In this document: positions 61,501 through 64,000 of the stretch, piece after piece
How positions within the stretch are numbered: position 1 is the first letter of the stretch
Layout: each line of letters opens with the position of its first letter
Source of the DNA: Bemisia tabaci
Lineage: Eukaryota > Arthropoda > Insecta > Hemiptera > Aleyrodidae
Assembly: GCF_918797505.1 (NCBI RefSeq)
Contig: NC_092798.1
Location: 6,833,501-6,897,500, forward strand
DNA length: 64,000 nucleotides
Direction: 5' to 3'
Translations under genes and position numbers: made by a program
The notes under the pieces: generated by a model
Database searches by the model: none
Seen by the model: the letters and a program-made list of their open reading frames with translations, nothing else
What the model was told of the DNA's origin: nothing

Positions 61501-62058
61501 AAACGTGGTGATAGGATCACATTCTGCAATAGGAACCACTTTCGGCTCATTTAGAACAACATATCTATGCATTGATTCCTAGCAGATGCGTGCACTAGGA
61601 AAGTCAAAGAAGTGGTTTATGCAAATAATCAATTTGAAAGATCCAAGAAGCCACCAGTGCTGCGAAGTCTTGATAGTACTACATCACCGAATGTTTCACT
61701 TACCACTGTGGCTATCGGTCCGTCATTTAAGTTTTTTTCAGAACTTTTACGGTTTGATAATACCTCTCTTCCGTTTGAAATGCGATAGTAAAGTTTAAAA
61801 ATATCTCTTGCACGCTTTGCCCGATATTTTAGCTCTACACTCTTTGAATCATCCTTGATTCCAAGTAATGTACGTATTAATTTATTTGATGTAATTTTGT
61901 ATTTTGTTACAGATCACGTTTATAACTGTACAGATAACAGCTCTAACGATAGCCCCAACATTCCAGTCGCTTCTTCATCCGTCGAAAGCGAGTCCAGCCC
62001 TTAGGCAAATCGTAAGCCTTGTTCTGGGCGTGATTTTCGCCTCCACGTGTTTCGGAAG
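24433..62058 (+). CDS. oys: Lysophospholipid acyltransferase, MBOAT1/2-like, 5' part (exons 1-2)
   Basis: Exon 1 (24433-24504) and exon 2 (61913-62058) join in phase 0. They give an N-terminus in which LSQLTGIQIDQ is followed by ITFITVQITALTIAP, SLLHPSKASPALRQIVSLVL and STCFG. This follows the start of vertebrate MBOAT2 block by block: a short leader, L-P-I-D-Q, the first membrane helix, Y-L-H-S-S-K, then a second helix ending F-C-F-G. MBOAT1/2 enzymes are multi-spanning ER membrane proteins that transfer acyl groups to lysophospholipids (Lands cycle). The catalytic Asn and His lie in later exons beyond the window. Drosophila oysgedart is the likely counterpart; nessy or farjavit are less likely. 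The call rests on 72 codons. Confidence 0.78.
24635..24867. mobile_element. MITE, family H (best-preserved copy)
   Basis: Inverted ends CGCAATCACATATCTCGTTT and AACTGAGTTATGTGATTGCTG-type sequence, with GACAGGAAGTCTGTGACATC near the right end. It lies 130 bp into the intron. Confidence 0.75.
25138..25206. repeat. Short tandem duplication
   Basis: Two adjacent copies of TGATGATCGGAGTAAGAGCT followed by CTTTAGCGGTG, period near 35 bp. Confidence 0.7.
25291..25558. mobile_element. MITE, family C (TA target)
   Basis: Ends CAGTGCTAAGGAAGAACGCT and CTTCCTTAGCATTGCAG, flanked by TA. The consensus end of the family is CTGCCGTGCTAAGGAAGAAC followed by GCCGTATGA. Other copies: 29640, 30386, 47863, 55188, 59820. 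Confidence 0.82.
26347..26472. repeat. Hairpin with GGACATATTTAAATCAAAAG arms
   Basis: The left arm GGACATATTTAAATCAAAAG (continuing GAACTA) is repeated exactly in reverse complement at the right end, with a loop of about 70 bp. It is probably a small foldback transposon. Confidence 0.85.
26680..27360. repeat. Two interleaved tandem repeats (130 bp and 80 bp)
   Basis: Three copies of a block with CGAACTCTGGAGTA, TGGTATCACGTGAAAATGAA and GGAAAATCTTAGCTTTTCGC (near 26690, 27095 and 27240). Between the first two are three copies of a block with GGTGAAAAACGCGTA and TCCACCGGGAAAATCGCG (26805-27030). Both block types recur at 33230-33560, the first of them inverted. Confidence 0.8.
28176..28444. 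mobile_element. MITE, family D
   Basis: Ends CAGTGTGTCTACAAG and GTAGACACCCT, flanked by the 6-bp duplication AAATGT (28170-28175 and 28445-28450). Confidence 0.9.
28451..29639. other. Intronic sequence without recognised element
   Basis: AT-rich with several poly(T) runs. I see no repeat shared with the rest of the window and no convincing ORF. Confidence 0.5.
29640..29891. mobile_element. MITE, family C
   Basis: Ends CTGCCGTGCTATGGAAGAAC and CGTTTTTCTTCGGCACGGAAG, flanked by TA. Inner AACATTCGAGAGTTGCCAAA pairs with TTTGGCAACGCCTGAAGG at the other end. Confidence 0.88.
30386..30600. mobile_element. MITE, family C, right end lost
   Basis: Left end CTGCCGTGCTAAGGAAGAAA and CATTCGAGAGTTGCCAAATT are intact. 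After about 200 bp the similarity stops without a right terminal repeat. Confidence 0.75.
31020..31354. mobile_element. TIR element, family L
   Basis: Terminal inverted repeats of 29 bp: CGCAAGGTAGATTTACACAG at the left and CTGTGTAAATCTACCTTGCG at the right, one mismatch overall. Flanked by TTTTT on both sides. Interior CGGCCCCTTAACTTCCGCCA pairs with the GGGCCCCTTAACCTACGCCA block near 31262. Confidence 0.85.
31360..32300. other. Intronic sequence without recognised element
   Basis: Mixed composition with short ORFs on both strands. Nothing matches a protein family I know or another repeat here. Confidence 0.45.
32340..32760. mobile_element. Broken mariner-like transposon end, partly inverted-duplicated
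   Basis: Contains the 3' end of a mariner-type transposase gene on + (32435-32683). A reverse-complement copy of about 60 bp of the same gene lies at 32395-32450 (AAAATTCTTCAAAACCCTTC on the - strand), so the piece folds back on itself. Confidence 0.7.
32435..32683 (+). pseudogene. Mariner transposase C-terminal fragment
   Basis: The frame reads LFPELRTFLRGTRFDAVAEI, KTAVQKFFKTLRQEDFEK, LAKWAERLKLCVQSGGKYFE, then a stop. This is the usual C-terminal end of mariner/Tc1-type transposases (HLFPxLKxxLRGxRF through CxxxxGxYxEK). The DDE catalytic core is absent, so it is a remnant without activity. Confidence 0.75.
33230..33560. repeat. Diverged copy of the 26.7-27.4 kb repeat blocks, partly inverted
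   Basis: 33455-33560 is the reverse complement of the CGAACTCCGGAGTAGGTAAG block found near 26700. The preceding part has the ACGCG and TCCTGGGATTTTGTA type words of the 80-bp block. Confidence 0.65.
34330..34370. repeat. Short hairpin
   Basis: CATAGAATGAAGAGACT, short loop, then AGTCTCTTTATTCTATG. Small perfect-stem inverted repeat. Confidence 0.8.
34430..34790. other. GC-rich island with imperfect 55-bp repeats
   Basis: Much richer in G+C than the surrounding intron. It contains repeated CGAACTCGTTCCATCTCCTC and TCGCACCCGTTG words. ORFs are open on both strands (34512-34739 + and 34454-34771 -) but are low in complexity and match no family I recognise. A (CAGT)n stretch follows at 34807-34845. 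Confidence 0.6.
35160..35710. mobile_element. Family G copy nested in the TAGCCGGCTATA element
   Basis: Closely matches 19000-19560: GGACTTAGTGAGTTTTGCGG, TAGTATCTTGATTTATTTTG, AATTTCGTATGATACTGTGC, TAATGTGTGTTTTGTAAATA. It carries the hairpin at 35423-35498. Confidence 0.85.
35423..35498. repeat. Perfect-type hairpin (GGCGCCTTCAAACCTAACAG arm)
   Basis: Arms run from GGCGCC at 35423 to GGCGCC at 35493-35498. The centre ATTGCGCAAT is palindromic, giving a nearly loop-free 76-bp stem. Confidence 0.9.
36593..36797. mobile_element. CACTG element with TTCTTGATTCAAGAA words
   Basis: Ends CACTGAAAAAAAG and CTTTTTTTCAGTG with a 2-bp AA duplication. The 205-bp interior iterates CTTGGCTCAAG, TTCTTGATACAAGAA, CTTGGGTCAAG, TTCTTGATTCAAGAA and relatives. 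Confidence 0.88.
36848..37077. mobile_element. MITE, family E, right end missing
   Basis: Starts CAGGGTTGCCACAGTCAGGG and has the AATGTCGGGGAAAATGACG, TTTCTAGAATGGGTTTGAGG and AAATCAGGGAATTTTATTTT blocks of the family. The TGTGGCAACCCTG right end is absent. Confidence 0.8.
37801..38430. mobile_element. Foldback element split by a family D MITE
   Basis: The left piece (GTCACCTTCCAGCCAAAGTA, TCACAAGCGCCATGCAACG) is repeated in reverse complement at 38304-38370 (CGCATGGCGCTTGTGATACT, TCGGCCGGAAGGTGACGAC). Family D at 38029-38290 sits in the loop. The outer left end resembles the family O end at 45532. Confidence 0.78.
38029..38290. mobile_element. MITE, family D, nested
   Basis: Ends CAGGGTGTCTACAAGTCCGG and GTAGACACCCT. 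The flanks TCTGTA and ACTGTA match at 5 of 6 positions, consistent with a 6-bp duplication. Confidence 0.85.
39030..39117. repeat. 36-bp tandem repeat, 2.5 copies
   Basis: TCGTAGAGTCCATTCGACAT then AGTATTTCCAATC repeats head to tail. It makes an ORF with a DSTRLEILCRM-type repeat on the - strand, which I treat as a by-product. Confidence 0.88.
39308..39866. mobile_element. MITE, family E, enlarged by an insert
   Basis: Ends CAGGGTTGCCACAGTCAGAG and TTCTGTGGCAACCCTG. The family core is split by about 270 bp (roughly 39487-39760) that is absent from the 62124-62415 copy. Confidence 0.8.
39867..40693. other. Intronic sequence without recognised element
   Basis: AT-rich. It contains a partial repeat of the GCAGTCTCCATTCCGCTGTT string seen just before the family E element at 39253. 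Nothing else was recognised. Confidence 0.5.
40694..41405. mobile_element. hAT-type MITE, family M, interrupted by a nested element
   Basis: The left part has GGCGTGAATTATCGATTATC and the right part CACGCTCCGCCACTG. Between them is a family N element (40830-41265). A block of about 60 bp (GAAACTATGGCAAA, AATCGATTA, GTGTTCG) occurs on both sides of the insert. A run of 18 G interrupted by one A is at 41354-41376. Confidence 0.78.
40830..41265. mobile_element. TIR element, family N, nested
   Basis: Left end GGAGGCAAAATAGTCAAATC followed by AGGCATTTTGTTAAATGC. The right end is the near-exact reverse complement, finishing TGATTTGACTATTTGCCTCC. 436 bp, interior not recognised. Confidence 0.85.
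41440..41836. other. GC-rich island without recognised gene
   Basis: CG-rich stretch with an open frame on - (41555-41857, arginine- and serine-rich). It has no domain I recognise and no splice context I can defend. Ends at the CACTG element at 41839. Confidence 0.5.
41839..42348. mobile_element. CACTG element, family A, enlarged by an insert
   Basis: Starts CACTGGAAAAAAAAAACACA, ends GTGTTTTTTTTCCAGTG, with CG on both sides. The standard foldback core (ATCAGATTTAAGCTTAAATC) occupies 42140-42348. About 280 bp of AT-rich sequence ending in a poly(A) of 36 is inserted inside the left arm, after which the arm resumes with CCACATAGAGTCCAG. Confidence 0.85.
42828..43080. mobile_element. TIR element, family J
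   Basis: Left GAGGGGCTCGGAGGACAAGG then CGCATAAGTGC. The right end is inverted: GCAGTCATGCGCCTTGTTCT then TCAAGCTGCTCC. The same ends are at 49809-50057. Confidence 0.72.
43385..44380. mobile_element. 1-kb foldback element, near-perfect palindrome
   Basis: Ends ACAGGGTGATCCAAAAGTCC and GGACTTTTGGATCACCCTGT with TA at both borders. The two halves are reverse complements over almost their whole length, to the point that the same 63-codon frame (MIARSKEHKKRKLFAQTRSQ onward) is open on + at 43571-43762 and on - at 44001-44192 with one residue changed. The middle (about 43800-43980) is less symmetric. No transposase is encoded. Confidence 0.92.
44938..44980. repeat. Poly(T) tract of 43
   Basis: Uninterrupted T run shortly before the family A element at 45064. 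Confidence 0.95.
45064..45295. mobile_element. CACTG element, family A
   Basis: Ends CACTGGAAAAAAAAACCACA and TTTTTTTTTCCAGTG with the 2-bp duplication CG. The arms ATCCAGACTCTTGAAAACAT and GTTTTTAAGAGTCTGGACTC fold back onto each other, as do the inner ATCAGATTTAAGCTTAAATC copies. Confidence 0.92.
45532..45781. mobile_element. TIR element, family O
   Basis: Left CAGGCCTTGCTCCACAGGAC then GTTTCATGGGATTTGTTC. Right GGGACAAATCCCACGAAACG then TCCCTGAAGACAAGG. The outer left end is shared with 37801. Confidence 0.75.
46150..46382. mobile_element. TIR element, family B, copy 1
   Basis: Left CACAGTGGATCGAGTCAATT, right AACTAACTCGATCCAGTGTG. The interior has GGAACCACTTTTAGAACG and GCGTTTTAAGTTTCCAAATT. 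An inverted copy follows directly. Confidence 0.88.
46391..46624. mobile_element. TIR element, family B, copy 2 (inverted)
   Basis: Left CACGGTGGATCGAGTCAATA, right TACTGACTCGATCCGCCGTG. Its interior is the reverse complement of copy 1, so the pair forms a head-to-head array about 475 bp long. Confidence 0.88.
46640..46880. other. GC-rich island without recognised gene
   Basis: High G+C with open frames on both strands (46574-46810 -, 46587-46904 -, 46668-46874 +). It contains CACCACCGCCGCCACCAG. No family was recognised. It could be a captured exon or a CpG-rich repeat. Confidence 0.5.
46929..47237. mobile_element. TIR element, family I, copy 1
   Basis: Left AGAGTCCCTTTATACTGAGA then GTCAAGACAA. 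The right end is its reverse complement. Flanking GATCGGC occurs immediately on both outer sides. Confidence 0.85.
47409..47845. mobile_element. TIR element, family I, copy 2, with a 26-bp flanking duplication
   Basis: Ends AGAGTCCCTATACACCCAGA and CTGGGTATAAAGGGACTCT. The 26 bp beginning AACATCAGGTAACTATTCTG are identical at 47381-47406 and 47846-47871. Confidence 0.88.
47863..48336. mobile_element. MITE, family C, interrupted in its left end by family A
   Basis: CTGCCG (47863-47868) and TGCTGAGGAAGAACGCCGTA (from 48104) together form the family C left end. Between them sits a complete family A element with its CG duplication. The right end ATCCTTAGCACGGCAG is followed by TA. Confidence 0.9.
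47869..48101. mobile_element. CACTG element, family A, nested
   Basis: Ends CACTGGAAAAAAAAACACAT and TTTTTTTTTTTCCAGTG. CG at 47867-47868 and 48102-48103. Removing the element plus one CG restores the family C terminus, which proves the 2-bp duplication. Confidence 0.94.
48340..49305. other. Intronic sequence without recognised element
   Basis: A 106-codon frame on - (48672-48992) is the longest in the stretch. It resembles nothing I know and lacks support from its neighbourhood. Confidence 0.45.
49309..49383. mobile_element. Family M fragment (right half)
   Basis: ATATCGATCCTTTTCTATGG through CAAAGCACGCCGCGCCACTG matches the right half of the hAT-type MITE. The left half is gone. Confidence 0.75.
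49513..49580. repeat. (AT)34 microsatellite
   Basis: 68 bp of uninterrupted AT dinucleotides. The YIYIYI frames it opens are not coding. Confidence 0.97.
49590..49697. repeat. GAGTGCACTC words ending in a 47-bp palindrome
   Basis: CTCGAGTGCACCCCGAGTGC and related words lead into 49651-49697. There CTTAGTGCGTTCGGAGTGCA is mirrored exactly by TGCACTCCGAACGCACTAAG. Confidence 0.9.
49809..50057. mobile_element. TIR element, family J
   Basis: Left GAGGATCTTGGAAGAAAAGG then CGCACAAGTGCA. Right TGCACGTATGCGCCTTGTCT then TCCAAGGCCCTC. Confidence 0.82.
50060..51037. other. Intronic sequence without recognised element
   Basis: No shared repeat or credible ORF seen. Confidence 0.5.
51038..51458. mobile_element. 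CACTG-type element with GGTAAAATTACC words
   Basis: Ends CACGCTGAAAAAAA and TTTTCAGTG, with AA on both sides. The 421-bp interior has about a dozen 12-bp words of the type GGTAAAATTACC (GGTAATTTTACC, GGTAGAGTTACC, GGTAAGCTTACC, GGTAAAAACGCC). Confidence 0.88.
51698..51896. mobile_element. Family M MITE joined to a family B end (composite, copy 1)
   Basis: CAGTGGCGTGGCGTG through ATTCACGCCACGCCA, then GACGC and the family B end CACAGTGGATCGAGTCAATA. The same junction recurs in the composite at 52316. Confidence 0.85.
52020..52275. mobile_element. TIR element, family K
   Basis: Left CTGGACCGCGTTAAGCAGAA then AAGCCACATCAGCTATTGCC. Right GGCAATAGCTGATGTGGCTT then CTTAACGCCGTCCAG. Long arms (over 50 bp), interior AT-rich. 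Confidence 0.85.
52316..52480. mobile_element. hAT-type MITE, family M (composite, copy 2)
   Basis: Very similar to 51698-51857, including the flanking GACGC junction into the family B element that follows at 52485. Left end CAGTGGCGTGGCGTGAATTG. Confidence 0.88.
52485..52728. mobile_element. TIR element, family B, copy 3
   Basis: Left CACAGTGGATCGAGTCAATA, right CTGTGCGATCCACTGTG. The interior matches the 46150 copy (AATGAAACCACTTATAAAAC, AGCGTTTAAAGTTTCCAAAT). Confidence 0.88.
53210..53501. mobile_element. MITE, family D
   Basis: Ends GAGGGTGTCTCCAATTCCGG and GGTAGACACCCTG with the 6-bp duplication GATAAA (53204-53209 and 53502-53507). Confidence 0.9.
53510..55187. other. Intronic sequence, mostly without recognised element
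   Basis: AT-rich. A short family M fragment is at about 54823-54872 (AAACATATCGAATATCGATC). A poly(C) run is near 54234. Confidence 0.5.
55188..55440. mobile_element. MITE, family C
   Basis: AAGAAAGAACGCCGTATGAG at the left. CGAATGTTCATACGGCGTTC and TTTCTCAGCACGGCAG at the right, followed by TA. Confidence 0.82.
56113..56186. repeat. Hairpin with GGCGCCTACAAACCTAACGG arm
   Basis: Third copy of the hairpin seen at 19251 and 35423, here without the rest of family G but still flanked by GC-rich sequence (GCGCGAAACGTGCACT). Confidence 0.88.
56592..56755. mobile_element. hAT-type MITE, family M, with 8-bp target duplication
   Basis: Ends CAGTAGCGTGGCGTGAATGA and AAAGCACGCCACACCACTG. ATCCGTAA flanks both sides (56584-56591 and 56756-56763). 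Confidence 0.93.
56930..57072. mobile_element. Family M MITE, ends degraded
   Basis: GCGATGTATCGATTGATCCG, AAAGGATCGATAAACAGGGT, CACCTTAATAATCGATTATT and ATCGATCATTCACGTC match the family; terminal CAG/CTG bases are eroded. Confidence 0.75.
57215..57790. mobile_element. Foldback element of about 575 bp
   Basis: Long arms mirror each other: GAGAGTCCACCTCTACATCA and AGCAAATACATT on the left, AATGTATTTGCTCTC and TGATGTAGAGGTGGACTCTC on the right, continuing outward through AAAAAAGCTCTCAAAGTTGA. The loop holds a 52-bp piece with CAGGGCTGCC/GGCAACCCTG ends (57484-57535). Confidence 0.88.
57800..58260. other. GC-rich island without recognised gene
   Basis: CG-rich from about 57950. Overlapping frames on + (57797-58123, 57823-58137) and - (57908-58231). 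No known domain and no splice context I can defend. Confidence 0.5.
58437..58743. mobile_element. MITE, family D
   Basis: Ends CAGGGTGTCTACAAGTTCGG and TTAGACACCCAG. GCTGT lies at both borders, a probable remnant of the duplication. Confidence 0.85.
58750..59819. other. Intronic sequence without recognised element
   Basis: No shared repeat found. A perfect 17-bp palindrome-like string CGGGTCAAATTGACCCG is at 59768, with related GTCAAATTGACCCG-type strings near 61250. Confidence 0.45.
59820..60072. mobile_element. MITE, family C
   Basis: CTGCCATGCTAACGAAAAAC at the left, GCGGCGTTCTTCCCTAGCAC and GGCAG at the right, TA following. The inner AACATTTTATCGGAGGAAAT block is also shared. Confidence 0.88.
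60296..61020. repeat. About 285-bp tandem repeat, three copies
   Basis: Copies start near 60307, 60585 and 60867. Each holds CCGAATCGGAACGACACTTT, CATCGCGCCTTCAATTTTGC and GTACGAATAGT plus GCCGTCATCAACGCG. The third is the most diverged. ORFs of 94-118 codons span the copies, but in different frames relative to the unit, which argues against coding. Confidence 0.85.
61021..61912. other. End of MBOAT intron 1
   Basis: No recognised repeat. It ends with a short pyrimidine-poor acceptor region TTTTGTATTTTGTTACAG. Confidence 0.5.
61913..62058 (+). CDS. oys: MBOAT exon 2
   Basis: 48 codons plus two bases, acceptor TTTTGTTACAG, donor GTCAGT. Encodes two hydrophobic helices separated by the polar loop LLHPSKASPALRQ. 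A family E MITE begins 65 bp after the donor. Confidence 0.82.
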
Positions 62059-62123
62059 GTCAGTTTATCCTCTGAATTTTTTCTCAAATTTCCTTCTGTT
62101 TTCTCTTATTTTATTTGACTTTT

Positions 62124-62415
62124 CAGGGTTGCCACAGTCAGGGAAGATCGAGAAATGTCAGGGAATTTTAAAAAGTCAGGAAATGTCAGGGAAAATGACG
62201 AACATGTCAGGGAAAATTTGTCAAATCACCTTCATTTGCTTTCTGGAATAGGTTTAAGGTTTCGAACAGCAAATTTTGCCTGAAAACAATAGTCAATTAT
62301 TCCTTGTTGACCATCCGTCGCACATCTTCAATTGTCAGGGAATTCCACCAAAATGTGTCATGAAAATCAGAGAAATGTCAGGGAATTTCGTTTTCTAAAA
62401 TCTGTGGCAACCCTG
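62124..62415. mobile_element. MITE, family E (complete copy)
   Basis: Ends CAGGGTTGCCACAGTCAGGG and AATCTGTGGCAACCCTG. 292 bp; the interior is rich in ATGTCAGGGAA words. It lies just inside MBOAT intron 2. Confidence 0.88.
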
Positions 62416-62980
62416 AGTTTTGTTTTTTCGTTTTTTGTTTTTACATTTTTCTTCTCTTGTTTTTTTTTTCTCGCTTTCCTCTTGTTTCTTAGTCTTTGTG
62501 CCGGTTCTTTTTTCTTTTGGAGGTCGCGGTTAGAAGTGACGTTATTATAAGCGATGAATAAATCATGAAATACAATTCTAACGCATCGAAGGCATGCGAA
62601 CATTTATGTCTAAATGTCATCCATTTAAGGTATGGAATTGAATCGTAATTGATACCTTGTTAATTTATCGCGCTCTATAACAAATGTTCCAAATTGCTTT
62701 GAAATCATCGAATGGTCATCCGGCTCGAAAGGATTTTAAGCGACATACCAAAACCTTTAATCCTACCATAACGCCTACCCCCTCCTCCTCTTGAGGGAAC
62801 TTGCAATTCAATTCAAAATAAAAACATAACTTGCTGCCATGGCAGAGATTCCGCCGTCAAACCCTCTGAAGTTCGTCTCTTCGATGCTCTTCTTCCAGAA
62901 GTTGCCAGTTTAAAGGTTTAAAATAATAATATTCTCAAAGGCCAATCATCATCCTCAAATCTGCTCTCCGCGCGTCGCAA
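62416..62980. other. MBOAT intron 2, pyrimidine-rich part
   Basis: T- and TTTC-rich from 62416 to about 62530, then plain AT-rich sequence. No element recognised. Confidence 0.5.
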
Positions 62981-63210
62981 TACTGCAAAAAAAACCACAT
63001 AGGATCTAGAGTCCAGACTCTTAAAAACATCGACAAGAAAAAATACTCTTGATTCAATCGGATTTTTGCTTAAATCAAGAACCAAGCTTCTTACTTTGAG
63101 CGGATTTCCTTTTGATTTAAGCAAAAATCTGATTGAATCAAGAGTATTTTTTCTTGTCAATGTTTTCAAGAGTCTGGACTCTAGATCCAATGTGTTTTTT
63201 TTTTCTAGTG
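62981..63210. mobile_element. CACTG element, family A, opposite orientation, diverged ends
   Basis: Same foldback arms as the other family A copies (GGATCTAGAGTCCAGACTCT and AGAGTCTGGACTCTAGATCC). The central GAGCGGATTTCCTTTTGATT is in reverse orientation, so this copy is inserted the other way round. Its ends have decayed to ACTGCAAAA and TTTCTAGTG. Confidence 0.85.
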
Positions 63211-64000
63211 AAGCGACGAATAGGCTCTATTCTTTGGAATCATGTTATCTTCTGAGCTTGAAAACGGCAATAATTTAAATGATAGGATAGCAGATGGTTA
63301 ATCTTATCATTTTCTTTTGTGGGTGCACTATTCTAGTTTCCCCCAATAGAATCTGGAAGAAAATGAGAAGAAATACCGATTTTCATTTCAGACATTTTTT
63401 CTGGAAATTAGGCACTTATCGGGCTTCATTTTCGAAAACTGCCAAGCTCGGAAGAGAAGAAATAATGCTCCATCTTATCGCAGTAAAGATGTTTTTAGGA
63501 GGTGTTTTTTCACTCAAAAATGGGTTAGAGTTTTTGTTTGTTTCGAAAATTGTCCAAGTCAAAAGAGTTTAAAGCATTCTCAGTGACTAGCGAAGAACTA
63601 AACAGTTTCGTATTTTTGACCACGGTGGTCTGAATATTAACATGCGCCAAAAAGATGTTCCATGCACCAAAAATTTACGGCTGCATTAAGTTCTTCCGAA
63701 TTCTGGATTTTTTCCCCTCGATGTAGGTACGGCACTTTCCGGATAAAGCTTTTAAATAACACCCGAAATAAATTGGCCGAAGGAAACCCCCCTATATGTA
63801 TGGAAATACGTCAACGTCACAGTTGCATCTTCGCACGCGCTACATGGAATCGAGAGCTTTCGCGTTATTAACGCGATGTGAATGAGCATCGCTGGATGCG
63901 GACACCGCACTCGGCAGTTATCTCAAAAGCCCTGAAATATGGGCGTTCTTATACAGTTCAGAGCTCAACAGGAATCGGACTTGTCAGGTTTTATATTTGA
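63211..64000. other. MBOAT intron 2, remainder in window
   Basis: No third exon or repeat recognised. Confidence 0.5.

Larger units (their letters stand above)
24505..61912 (+). other. Intron 1 of the MBOAT gene, 37.4 kb
   Basis: Bounded by the two exons above. It contains no supportable host exon on either strand and at least ten MITE families, foldback elements, tandem repeats and one broken mariner transposase, listed separately. A small nested gene could still be hidden. Confidence 0.7.

Noticed and set aside
1..64000. CRISPR arrays, rRNA genes, LTR retrotransposons, integrated viral genes
   Set aside because: I looked for spaced direct repeats, conserved rRNA stretches, gag/pol motifs and viral polymerase motifs and saw none. 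The tandem repeats present have no unique spacers.

Overview
The window is a piece of a large, AT-rich, intron-rich animal genome. I infer an insect, probably a hemipteran such as a whitefly or relative. The reasons are short coding exons with GT/AG borders scattered through long introns, no bacterial-style operons, and a very heavy load of short non-autonomous DNA transposons (MITEs). The species call is an impression and cannot be settled from this sequence alone.

Only two genes can be supported, both on the + strand. (1) Positions 1787-19861 hold the 3' part of a long cadherin gene: 19 coding exons that join in frame into 1,322 codons plus a stop. They encode nine complete cadherin repeats, a membrane-adjacent domain, one transmembrane helix and a cytoplasmic tail ending in TTEL, a class I PDZ ligand. 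Repeat order, odd features of single repeats, the membrane-adjacent domain, the tail motif NTNKHSVEGSNPIW and the C-terminus all match cadherin-23; the repeats line up with EC19-EC27. The 5' exons lie before the window. A probable 3' UTR runs to a polyadenylation signal near 21505. (2) From 24433 a second gene begins: a 24-codon first exon, then a 146-bp second exon at 61913-62058, reading through in phase. Together they match the N-terminus of the MBOAT1/2-type lysophospholipid acyltransferases (Drosophila oysgedart group). The 37.4 kb between these exons is one intron.

Region by region: 1-1786 is non-coding with a 34-bp tandem repeat; 1787-19861 is the cadherin gene, with MITEs in several introns; 19862-24432 is 3' UTR, tandem repeats and the probable promoter/5' UTR of the acyltransferase gene; 24505-61912 is its giant intron, built mostly from nested MITEs, foldback elements and tandem repeats, plus one broken mariner transposase; 62059-64000 is the start of its second intron.

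The most unusual content is in the repeats. One set of elements starts CACTG(G/A)AAAA, makes 2-bp target duplications, and has an interior built from a short self-complementary word iterated many times, each family with its own word. Two further elements with different ends share the word architecture. There is also a 1-kb near-perfect foldback element, hAT-like MITEs with intact 8-bp target duplications, a family with 6-bp duplications, and several nested insertions whose order can be read directly. The two genes share no obvious function: one is an adhesion or tip-link-type cadherin, the other a membrane lipid-remodelling enzyme. They are simply neighbours in the same orientation.
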